Of a stretch of DNA of 64,000 bases, positions 1 through 10,530 are shown piece by piece. The notes under the pieces were generated by a model. It had not been told where the DNA came from. It saw nothing but the letters and a program-made list of their open reading frames with translations, and did no database searches. The DNA is from Phoebastria nigripes (lineage: Eukaryota; Chordata; Aves; Procellariiformes; Diomedeidae), in contig JAYKAV010000478.1 of assembly GCA_035582835.1 (NCBI GenBank), forward strand, positions 1,638,086 to 1,702,085, read 5' to 3'. The first letter of the stretch is position 1, and every line of letters begins with the position of its first letter. The translations under genes and the position numbers were made by a program.

Positions 1-2560
1 ATTTGCAACTAAAAAGAGTATTTCCACATTAAGAAACAGCTTGGTTATCCAGCCACAGTAAATATTTAAAACTGCACCACAGTAAGAAAGAGCAAAGAAG
101 ATAGTAACAAAAAAGAGAGGGAAAGAGAAGTGTAAGTAAGGTTTCAAAGACAAACTTTTCCACTGTGTGTAAGCTTGCTCATATGAAAAGACAGGGATAG
201 AATCATCATGTCTATTAACATTACCAGGCATTAATGAACTGTTTTGCAAACTTGGTACTGAAATTCATGCCTAGTCATCAGAATGAGAGAAAATGCTTGA
301 AATTATTTTAATTGCCTTTTAAATCCAGTGGCTATTAGTTCAGTGAATCTCCGATAGGCTCTATTTACTAGAACTGTTTAGAACCTTGGGCCCAAGTTCT
401 AAACAGCAGTCAGGTATTTCCATTTCTAGCAGGAAAAAAAATATTAGTAGTAATGAGCAGCTCTAAATTGNACAGTGAAAGCACTTAATTTTTTTCCAGA
501 AAAAAAGTTTTACTGTATTTACATAAAATAAAAAATTATTAATCTAAGTGTCAGCAAGAGGTACGCTAGGTGGCTAGGACAACAGCTCCCAGCACTGCAG
601 GAAATGCAGATTAATTCCATAGTCTGCTGTATTCAGCCCATTGATCTGCATTTCCACCTCTAGTGAGTGTTACAAAGTAAGTTCCCATGCAGATTTTCTT
701 CATATGGCTTCAGGAGTTCTTCAGTTCATTCCTATTTACTGTGCAATTGTAACTGCAAAATCCAATGCCGTTCAAGAGACACTACTCTGTAAACCAAAGG
801 AGACCCTTCTGTTTCCCCTAAATCTAACTGTTGCATTTAGCATCTAATTTCAAAAGCTGTGGCGATACGCTTTTGACTTTTTAAAAATGCCACAGAAAGG
901 TGTTTTTTTCTTTCTGAATCTTTCTGAAAACTCTGCTTTTGCTCTGTGCATATGTCTGGTCATTTCTTTGACATATGAAGACCAGGTCTATGAACTCAAG
1001 CAGCTTAAGCTGCTGCTTAAAGTTAGGCATAAGGCTATGAATATTTATGTTGTAGTACTATTTCACAGCATAATGAAATCAAAATCCCCCAAACTCAGTA
1101 GCAGGCAACTGCTTGTATTCCAGTTCTGCTGAAAATATTAGCATTTTGTGATTTGGGAGAAAACAAAATTTTGAAAAAGCACATTTTCTTTCAGCCTTCT
1201 TTGTTAGATGAAATGGTTTTCCAGCCATATCTCATATACTTAAAGACAGACAAATTCCTGAGTTCAGGATTTCTTTAGCTCCAAACATATAATTGCAGCA
1301 TAGTGAGGGAAAGCCTCAACAGTGCCTATGTCAGAGTTTGTTACTGTCCTGAGTGAAGATACAGTCAGTAAGGATGAACACCGCTTAGTCATACACTTCC
1401 ATAATATTCCTTGTTTCTTTTCAGTTTGCTGACCACTTTTTAGAAGAATAATCACCCAGATCCCAGCCTTTCCTTCCTCTGCACTCCAAGCTTTCCATTT
1501 CTCCTGCCTTCCCTTAGCTTTCTTTTTCTTATTATTGCTCTCTTTATACTTCTCTAGTTGTGTAGATGATTCAGCAATGCTTTTAGATCTACCTGAAGAC
1601 TGCTCAGCTGCTGCCAAGCAGAAGGCATTATTTTGGCATCTCACTTTTCCCTGATTCAGTTTTCTACAAAGGGCCGATAAGGGGAATCCAGCAAACATTT
1701 CTTAAGTGGAAATTTTTCAACCACCATGTTTGCCAGCTTAAGTAGCCACCAAATAAACTGCGTTGTCATGTTCTAATAAGATACCACAACATTTCTACAT
1801 AACACAGCAGTTAGTTAGAAAATTATTAAGTAATGCCTCATATTNGCAGCTAAGAGGACAAATCCTAGTCTTCTGTTTGTAACCAGTGCATGCAATAAAT
1901 TTAAATAATAAACATATGTGATTTTGATTTGGTCATGGATGTCACACAAGTAGAGAATAGACTTTCCCCTAGCTATTTATCTGAAAGTATTTTTGCAACA
2001 AAGAGGTGTCTTGCCTAAGATTATGCACAAGGTGTAAGAAAAAAATGAGGTGGCGGCAGCCTCTGGTCCTGTGCTCCTTGTCTTTCTGTTATTCTCACTG
2101 AAATCCATCGGAAAGACCCGGCAATCTGACAAAGGTCAGAAAGGTGATCATTTGTCTAGCATTTGGGGGAGAGTTTATTTGTTTGCTTTTGTAACCATAA
2201 CTGGCCTCAGGAATGTCCCCTCTTGCAAATATTCTGGTTTCTGGCATGTTTATGTCCTTGAAAATTTGGCCCAAAACATTTGATTTCAATGAGAAATACC
2301 AGGTTTGCAGGGTTTTTGTAATCCAAGATTTAGGAAAAATGAATCACAGTTATGTCAGGCAAGGAGGCTATAACGGCAACGGTGTGGCAGAGGTGGGTTG
2401 GTCACCTATTCAAAAATCTGGGATATCAAAGTACTCCAGGAAGCAATCCATGCTTCAAATAAGCTCAGTAAACACTTTCCTGATGGTGAGCAGATGAAGT
2501 AAAGGGACTGCTTGAAGCTGAACTTAAACAAAATCAGAATGTCCACTAACACAACAATGT
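1..2560. other. No gene seen; unique A+T-rich DNA
   Basis: Short frames on both strands, the longest 144 codons on the minus strand at 1,698-1,264 and lysine/serine-rich, match nothing known. The only structured item is a perfect 16-bp palindrome AGCAGCTTAAGCTGCT at 999-1,014. Confidence 0.6.
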
Positions 2561-2565
2561 GGTAG

Positions 2566-2585
2566 CTGTCACTTGACAGTGACAG
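2566..2585. promoter_or_regulatory. Inverted TGACAG/CTGTCA cluster
   Basis: CTGTCAC (2,566-2,572) and its reverse complement GTGACAG (2,579-2,585) flank TTGACA. Three overlapping copies of the TGACAG word result, the known core of TALE homeodomain (MEIS/PKNOX/TGIF) sites. No promoter is visible nearby, so function is inference. Confidence 0.3.
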
Positions 2586-3119
2586 AAGATCATCTCTGAT
2601 GGCCTCACTTCATTTGAAACAAGTCACATTCAAGGAAAAAAAAAACCTCAAAGGAAATGTGAGAGAACAACCTCCTTTAGGTCAGTCTGACATTGTTGTC
2701 CTACTTGTGAGAAAACATTCCCAGCGAGGAATGGACTTTCTAGTCATATGAGGGTTCATAGTCAAAATAAAGAGAGAGAAGAAACTGTGGATAATGGACA
2801 ACCATGAGTACTCTTGTCTGTTCTACAGAAAGTTTTTCATTTTTATCCGGTCATTTAGTACACAAAAAGATGTACAAAAAGACTCTTGGCATTACCTTTG
2901 CTAATGCATCCAGNATCTTTCATGGAATACAAACACAAATTTAGAAGGCAGTTTTATTAGCCGTCTTCAAAGGTTAGCATTATCCTTAGCCTGACGTGAA
3001 AGGTTTGAAGAGATTGTTCTCAAGACCACAGAATGATTTATCACAGTGAGAGGGAAAAGATTTTAGTTAACATCATATTTTGAAACAGTACTTTGCTTTT
3101 ATCAAGACTCACATACTGT

Positions 3120-3680
3120 AAAATGTAAAAGGCACCCGGCAGCTCAGGGGCTAGAATGACTTAAAAGCAGGTGCTGGCCTCTGCTAACAATGTAAGTGGA
3201 AATTAGACTGGGGGAGTACATGTGAAAGGGACAAACACTCCATCCCTTAATACTGTAGCCTGGAAGAAAAGAAGTCATTGACATTCCAGGGGAGGCTGAG
3301 TTAATCAGTAACACACCTGATTAGTGTCTCACAACTTCACTCCACAACAAAGCTCCTTTCTCCCACTATTCACATCCCTTAGACTACGCGGTCAGATGGA
3401 GAGGTGCTGCCTGTTGGCCCTAAGCTCAGGGGACAACCGGTGGAAAAATGTGGACGGCAAAAAATGAAGTTCTGGGACTGAGATTTAATACGGAAATCGC
3501 TGATCACGGTGTGGCAGCTTGTTGTGTCCACATGGATATGTCTCATTATCAGAGATTAAGGGTCATTGAAATCACCTTCTTTTTATGCAAATTAAATGTT
3601 GCCTCGGGCTCCTTTGCAAATTGGGAGTATGTTTCCCCCCGTTTGGCAAAGTTCAAATAGTTCCTCGTGTGTGTGACCTG
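3120..3680. promoter_or_regulatory. Candidate conserved regulatory element A
   Basis: Repeat-free unique sequence with richer composition than its surroundings. It is dense in homeodomain/POU-type words: a perfect octamer ATGCAAAT (3,585-3,592), a near-octamer TTGCAAAT (3,614-3,621), TTAATCAG, CTGATTAG and AGATTAAG. The octamer is the known POU-factor site. Overlapping plus-strand frames of 70 and 114 codons show no protein family and no codon signature. Regulatory function is inferred from texture only, so confidence is low. Confidence 0.3.
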
Positions 3681-4369
3681 AGTCTAGGGCATTTTCAGAC
3701 GCCTCAGCCTCAGCAAGTCATTCAAGTCAGAAGACTTTCTTGTGAGTCAAGAAAACGGCAATTAACGCTTCTCTNTGGAAAAGGTTCTAATTGGTATTTC
3801 CCCCCCACACGCAGTTTTTTCTCTGCCACCCCCTACCTCACAAGCTCTCACCGAAATCTCCATGAAAGTGTTAAGAAAACTATTGAAATACATTGTGACT
3901 TCAGATTGCTCAGCAGGAACAACCCATAGATCTGAAAGGAATTTCCTCTTTCCTGAGGGCTCCTGGAGCTTATATATGCCTGTGAGAAGAGGAATGAAAA
4001 CTTTTCTCTCCCACATCCCAAGTGATGATGAATGTTTTATTTGTGCACAAAGAGGGCTGCTTCAAAGTAACAAATACGTGAAGCAATTCTGAAATTCCCT
4101 CATAGTACCAACTTTCCCTGAAAAGAGGTGAAAATGGAACTACAATTTCAGTGCTTGCTTTTAGTTCGTTTAAGAGAAGAACGGACCAGATATTTGCAAT
4201 TCTTGCAACNTGCTTGCAGATCCAAAGATGACAGACCTTCAGTTTTATTCTATTTTTGGCTGGCTCTGTAACCTTTTTGCCTTTCCCAGGTACTTCCCAG
4301 CACCTTGTAGCTATTAGGCTAGCAAAGCAAAAAAGAGTTTAAAGGACAACAATTTAATCTTTTCCAGCG

Positions 4370-4747
4370 CATGTATCTGTCTCATTAAAGCATTCTCCTG
4401 GAGCGGTGTAATGATACATCAAATGGAATCCATTTCAAGGTAAAATGAGTGCTGCTGATGGCTAACACACTGCTCCCGAGGCCTGGCTTAGGCCCCAGTC
4501 CTAGTGCAGCCTAGCACTGAAGTAGATTAAATATCAACTCGGGTCACGTTCTCATGGCCCAGGCACAAGTGCCAACATTCTTCCAATTATTCAAGGCCAG
4601 AGAAAGAGCAACCTGCCTGACAGAGCTGTGACACAGCTTGATTAGATTTAGCTTAGAAGCCTGCCGAAAAGGATACTGTGGTATTTAACTCAGATGGAGA
4701 AAGGAATGGCATCTCTGTTTAAACGAACCGGGGGGGGGGGGGGGGGG

Positions 4748-4783
<36 letters not shown>

Positions 4784-5000
4784 GAATACATTTATGTAAT
4801 GAGGGAGAGCATGTTTTAAATTTAAAATGATCGTTTCTCCGTAATGCAGCCAGCGTGTTCCACATGTGTAAACCGGTTTAATTATAAAAGGTGGCTTCAG
4901 ACACCCTTTATTTAAATAATAGCATTTTTCAGTCTGCGCAGAATCTTTCAGACCAAATAATTTTATCTTCCAGCTTGATTAAATCACCTTGGGTAAAAAG
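4370..5000. promoter_or_regulatory. Candidate conserved regulatory element B (split by G18A32)
   Basis: Unique, repeat-free sequence on both sides of a homopolymer insertion. It carries homeodomain-type words (GCTTGATTAGATTTAG, GCTTGATTAAATCACC, TTTAATTATAAAAG) and several retained CpGs in an otherwise CpG-poor window. This texture is typical of conserved vertebrate enhancers, but no alignment is available. Confidence 0.3.
4730..4779. repeat. Homopolymer pair G18 then A32
   Basis: Eighteen G (4,730-4,747) run directly into thirty-two A (4,748-4,779). It sits in the middle of a block that otherwise looks like unique, possibly conserved DNA. The length should be treated as uncertain because homopolymers are easily miscounted. 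Confidence 0.9.
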
Positions 5001-6435
5001 GGCAGAAGCTGGCAAACAGGACAGAAAAGCATGGACAGAAACTGGGGCTGAATAAACACTGATATTTCAAACAGAAATTGTAAGAGGAGTTTGGGTAGGA
5101 GAACACACAACTCCAAAGATCAAATTATCAAAGTCTAGGGAAAAAGGCAACGCATGTTCTGTGATTCAGCCCTGAGTTTCGCATCTAATCTGACTGACAG
5201 CAATTCCAGGAGCGTAGTAAGTCAACTGTCATACTGTGCTGCTGATTTCGCACTGACCGGCAGCCAGAAGAATGCTGCTGCTCCATCTCCTGACATTCCT
5301 CAGAGGTCTGTTGCCCAAGCATTAGGCAAAGCTCAAAAGACTCTTTATTAGGGCAAATTGACACATTTTTCCATTGAAAATTAACCTTCTAATTTAAAAA
5401 AGAGAAGGAACGAACATAAAAATCACACAAGACGATTTTTTTTCAAATGAAGAAATACCTTTGGTTTTCACCAAAACATTACGTTTGCACACCACGCTCC
5501 CCTGTGTCTGTCAGGGAGAATTTGGGAAACATTTTTCACCCTGGCTATTTTTTGAGGTATTACTGGATTCCAGTGTAGGATTACTGTGTTTATTCTTTAG
5601 ATTTGTGCAGGGCATGACTATTTTTAGGTGCCTATNGCTGTTGGAGAAGAAGCAGTGTGTGGACAATTCAATAAAAATATCAAGGGGCTGCTCATAATCA
5701 CTTACACATATTCTTTGCAGAGGTACTGGCTGAGAAGGCAATAACTCATACACCAAGTAGACTACACAAAGTTTTACATGGCTTCAGTATTTAGGACTCT
5801 CTACCCACCTAATTTGCACCATTAGCTATATTGGTATAGTTTGCTTATGCTGTATAGAAAGGGAATAGATAAAATGTGTTCCTGTAAGATTGTAATTTAA
5901 TAGCAATCACAGAAATATCAATATCATTACTCTGGTTAAAGAAAAAAAGAAAAAAAAGGATCCTATCGGGATCCAAAATTATTACACCAAGGTATAAACT
6001 ACATGAAGAGCAGATTGAAGAGGAAATATAATAATGTAGATGTATATTGACCTAAACCCCAGTCTCTAAATTTTGACACCAACATTCCAGAATGCTGATC
6101 AATCAATTAAATGCTGGCATGTATCTGTGTAGAAAGAAATTAATGAAATTTTCATCAAATACTTTTTTAATCATATAGGAATCTTCATAGCCAAAAGGAT
6201 TAAGTTTTCGTCTCGAATATTCTTTCAAACATTGGTTTTATTTTGAAAATTTAAATTATTTATCTCAGTTTTTCAAGACAAAACACTTCAGATTTTCATT
6301 TTGTATGAAAGTTTCACTTGGATCTTCAGTTATATTTAGTTTTCAAAAAGGCAAATGAAATCTCCCAAATGAGATGTCTCATTCAGTCTGAAATGCATTT
6401 CCCCTCCTGTGTCTTGCTTGTAAGCTGGTTTCACT

Positions 6436-6437
<2 letters not shown>
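5001..6437. other. No gene seen
   Basis: Unique A+T-rich DNA. A short inverted motif GGATCC...GGATCC lies near 5,958-5,974. Frames of 65-81 codons are unsupported. Confidence 0.6.

Positions 6438-6470
<33 letters not shown>
6438..6470. repeat. Poly-C tract, C33
   Basis: Thirty-three consecutive C. It generates the proline-rich frame on the plus strand (6,318-6,611) and the glycine-rich frame on the minus strand (6,336-6,548), neither of which is a gene. Confidence 0.9.
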
Positions 6471-9400
6471 ATCATTCCTTCCTCTCCCTCTTTCCTCACT
6501 TTTGGTTCTTACAGAAAATGTATTTGCACAGCTGTACTCATAAAGCATATATATTTAGATTTTACTAGCATTATCCTGGCACAAAAATTCTATTCACTTT
6601 TTAGTTATTAGGTTGTTCTAAACAGGTATTTAACCACCAGCAAAGGGGCAGAAATCGTACCAGGTCCGTGTGTAATAAATGTCAATGTACTCTCTTTCTA
6701 AGTTCCTAAACAGTTTTATCTACTTGGGTACATAGTTTATCACCCTCTAACAACCCTATCCCCACATCAGCTTATGGAGTGGGCTGTTTGATGGTGCATT
6801 GGACTATATCTTTCTATGCCCAAAGGCTCCTATGTGCTTTCTGAAAATATTCTGAATTTCTTTTGCTTATTACTCTCTCTTTTTGTCATCACACTATTCC
6901 CCCCCCCCAGGTTTTACCTGGCTCAGCTGGTTTTCATCATTCATTTAATTTTGTGCTGAAATCTAATAAAGGTTTTCCTTTTGACATAACATGATTGAGA
7001 CAGTTCAAAATAGAGGGCCTTGGACTTGGAATCAGATCCACTGCAAATAGTCCATTTAAAACCAGAGCCTAGAGGGACCTTTTCTCTTTTTTTTGTCTGG
7101 AAATGGGAAAAGAAAGTTCATTCTCAGCATTCATTATCAGTCACTTCATTTTGAGAGGGTTACTGTGACCCACATAGTTTTTAATCTCCTCTCTGCCTTT
7201 TCAGGCTTTTAAGGAGAAGCTAATTTTGGCCTTCTGACTACAGGATTTTTTTTACGTGAGAGCCATGTGGAATGTGACACTAACTAAGCATCCACTTGGG
7301 AGAAGTAAACACCTTGCACCTCAAGTGCAGCTCTTTGCACTGTCTGCCACAGAAAGCAGATGGGCACCAATTTGTAAAACAGAGGTTTGTTTTCATGGTG
7401 GAGGGTCTCTCTGCCCTATGAAGCTGACTGTGAAGGGAGCAGCCCCACTGATACAATCCATTTTCTCAACTTCATTCAAGCAGAAGAGCCCATAAGTCTT
7501 GACATTCTGCCCCTGGCAAAATAAAATCCCCTCCCTGCCCTTGCCTTGTCCCAAGGCCACTGGACTAATTTTTAACAAAAGAAACGTTTCTAAAATGAAT
7601 GGGTCAAAGAAAGAGCATCCTATTCCTTCCATCTCCTAGTATTGCTAGCACGTGGCACCCTGAAGGAAATAAATCCAAATAAAACTTCATGCCACGCTAC
7701 AAACTTGCAATAATTATCAATTGCCTTAAAAATATCAAATCATCTCCACAAGTAGAGTTTTACATATTAATGTAAAAATGAATTAATGTAAAAATGAAAG
7801 GCCAGTCCTACAACTCCTACAAACACAAATGATCTGTTTTGACCAAATGGGATCATTCATCTGAAAATGGGTTACATGATCAAGGCCTTCATTTTCCATA
7901 TGGTATCATAATACATATTTCAACTTGTCAAACAAACTGGAAAAACCACAACAAAATCTTGGGCATCCTGGGTGTAGTATCAGGTCTACAATCAATCAGA
8001 TACTGTGTGTAGTCCTGAAATAAAAGTGCTGTTATTTCATGTCCACTCCTGCTCCTGGCAATGTCAGTTGTATAAACAATTATTTCAGATAGATTTATTT
8101 TAATTTACTGTTGTAGCACTTAGACCGCTAAGCTATAGGGCGGTATCATAACTTTGCCCTTAGATATGGAAGTAAGTTCTGTAATGTTTTCCTTATGCAA
8201 TGATCACACAGATCACAAAGTCCATTAAAAGTCATTACGGACCAGGCAGTTCCTAATTCTGAGTACTACTTATTATACCAAATACAGATNTGCTTTTTAA
8301 AGTGCCTATGTGATTTAGAAGCTTGAAACTCACTGATTTGCAGTTAAACTTTTGTTTCCAAATTATTTAGACATTTTGAAAATTTCCTCTTGTTAAGAGA
8401 AGACATGACAGGAGGCAAAACATGGCAGAGATGGAAAGACTAACTTTCCACTGGCATAAGTCGCTGCTCGCTTCAGTGTAGCCACACTGATATACCCATT
8501 ACTGTATTTGTATAACACTCAGCTGAGCAGCTACACAAAATAATCAAAGCCATTTAAACAGTCTGAAAATGGCAAAGAAGAGTTTTGCTTTCAGTTTTGA
8601 AAATCTGGATTCACACTTGTAAAAGATATCGGACGTAAGCACAGTTTCAAAAGCATCCAGGTCTGACAGAAGTCTTGGTAAGTCTTATCTAGCACCTACA
8701 CCCTCAAGTTTTTTCCTGATCTCTGAAGGTCTACCCTACCCTATTGCATAGGAAAGACGAGGTACTCAAGAGGGAATTGGTTAGGATGGATATAAATCTA
8801 CACGTCATTGATGTAGGGTGTAACTCAGGCTTCAGAGAATCCGTTCATAGTCTTCAGAGGGAAAAAAAATGGGTCTGAAGTTCTGATTTGGGTGCAATTT
8901 TAGCAGAAACCTTCATTTCTAATTTTAAATCCAAACTTTCCCAAACATCACAGTTACAGACTATTACTGGTTTGGACACTTTCCTAGTTCTGGTAATTTA
9001 TTGAGGTGCCTAGGGAAACAAGAATCAGCAAAAAGGAAGATTAGACAAGGCAATTGACACACCTACTGGCAAGTAGTTGAAATACTTGTAAAATAATAAC
9101 AGAAATGTTAGAAATCAAAACTGCCTGAAGCAGAACCTCAGCTAATAGAAACTGCAACAGCTCCAGTGGTATGAGTTGTGACCAGTTTGGGATCCAACCT
9201 CCTAGCTCCCATTTGACCCCACACTGATCATCACCCTAGAGGAAAAGCCACAACTAAGCCTGGAGCTTTCTGTTTACCCACTGCGTGTCCACTTCATTCC
9301 CATCTATTAGAAGTCCCAAGATGAGTCTATTCAAGCTGGCTTTAAACTGAAAAACCTTTGGGGGATAAAATCCAGCAGAAGGAAGAATACTGAGCTATTG

Positions 9401-10445
9401 AAACTCTAGGGGTGGAAGCTTGCCAACATGAATGCAGTATAGCGACAGTCTTAGGAAAGATACTGTGGCATGGTTTGTTTCTGGGAAGGGGCAGTGGTCA
9501 TTATGTCAGCTGATGACAGTCCTTTGAATTCTGACATTTGCCACAATACAGAAGAAAACGGAGTGGAATGTTTACAATAGAGAAAATGTTTAAAAGAAAC
9601 CTCAGACCAAGGAGATGACTGGTTTAATAGCTTCACTGCAGATATGCAGGCAAATGACTCGAAGAGTATATACGCTCCGCTGCTGTGTTTCTCCTGCTTA
9701 CAATTACTGGGAGCTGTCCCAGTGATCATGGGCTGGATTTTAGGATTTTAACTTTAGAAAATCTGTGCCATAAAATTCACAGGGAGATGGTTGTGATGGA
9801 GTTGAAAGTAACAGAGTTAATTTAACACTATTTGCTCCTGAGTCACACCACTGTTCCAAAATCAAAGACATTTAGGTCTTAAAATGAAGCACGTACATGA
9901 GCGGCGTCTTGAAGTAGGCTGACTTAAATCACTGCAAAAGTGCTTTCTTCAGCTCCACTTCTTATCCAATTATACACAGAATTAAAGTAATGATACAAAT
10001 TAGTCTTTGAAAGAGTAAACTAAATTATCTTTACAATGACAGGAAGGCCGTATATAAATAATAATAAACAAATAAGGTCCAGATCATGAGGATCTTACCT
10101 TTCTGATGAAAATTCATAATCAGATCTATAAAGTCAACGCAACTACAGCTGCTCATAGCCACTCTCCAAGGAAAAAGGAGTTGGCAGCCTGGCCTGAAAC
10201 TATCCTAGTGACAGAAGTAGTGTTATATAAACATAGGCCACACTGTCATACCCTTGCTTATCTTTTGGTAATGCTTTATCCTGTGAGGATCCTAATAATT
10301 TCAATGCTATGGAATAAAGTACTACTGAATGAATATAAGGGGATCCGAATCTCGTCCAGTGCTGAGAGTTCTGTGAAAAAGTGGCTTTTTTGACAGAAAC
10401 ATCCCCACTCACACACTTTCCTCTCATTTTTCAACTAATTGCGTG
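6471..10445. other. No gene seen
   Basis: Unique sequence apart from the 16-bp tandem duplication at 7,766 and a C8-10 run at 6,900. Near 8,090-8,160 the string TTACTGTTGTAGCACTTAGA faintly recalls a common sauropsid SINE 3' end, too weak to call. Frames of 79-95 codons have no recognisable product. Confidence 0.55.
7766..7797. repeat. Perfect 16-bp tandem duplication
   Basis: ATTAATGTAAAAATGA occurs twice head-to-tail at 7,766-7,781 and 7,782-7,797 with no mismatch, implying a recent slippage event. Confidence 0.9.
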
Positions 10446-10530
10446 CTGTGGTTCAGGGAATATATCCAGGAAAGATTATATTATGTGCTTAAGAATTGAG
10501 GTCAATGGGAGTTGGCACCTGTGCTCTCCT
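10446..10530. repeat. Possible TTAAGCA-type palindromic repeat, worn copy
   Basis: GGTTCAGGGAATATATCCAG, then TTATGTGCTTAAGAATTGAG and GTCAATGGGAGTTGGCACC. It keeps the 'TGTGCTTAAG' and 'gaagtcaatgggag' blocks in the expected order but is otherwise degenerate. A similar, even weaker trace lies at 33,435-33,490 (CCACTGAAATAAATGGGATT). Confidence 0.35.

Noticed and set aside
1264..1698. 144-codon minus frame as a gene
   Set aside because: Low-complexity lysine/serine stretch from a pyrimidine-rich segment; no recognisable family.
6318..6611. Proline-rich plus frame and glycine-rich minus frame
   Set aside because: Both are produced by the C33 homopolymer.
8460..8510. U6 snRNA pseudogene (GCTGCTCGCTTCAGTG resembles the U6 start)
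   Set aside because: The similarity stops after about 15 bases; the invariant internal U6 sequence and terminal T run are absent.
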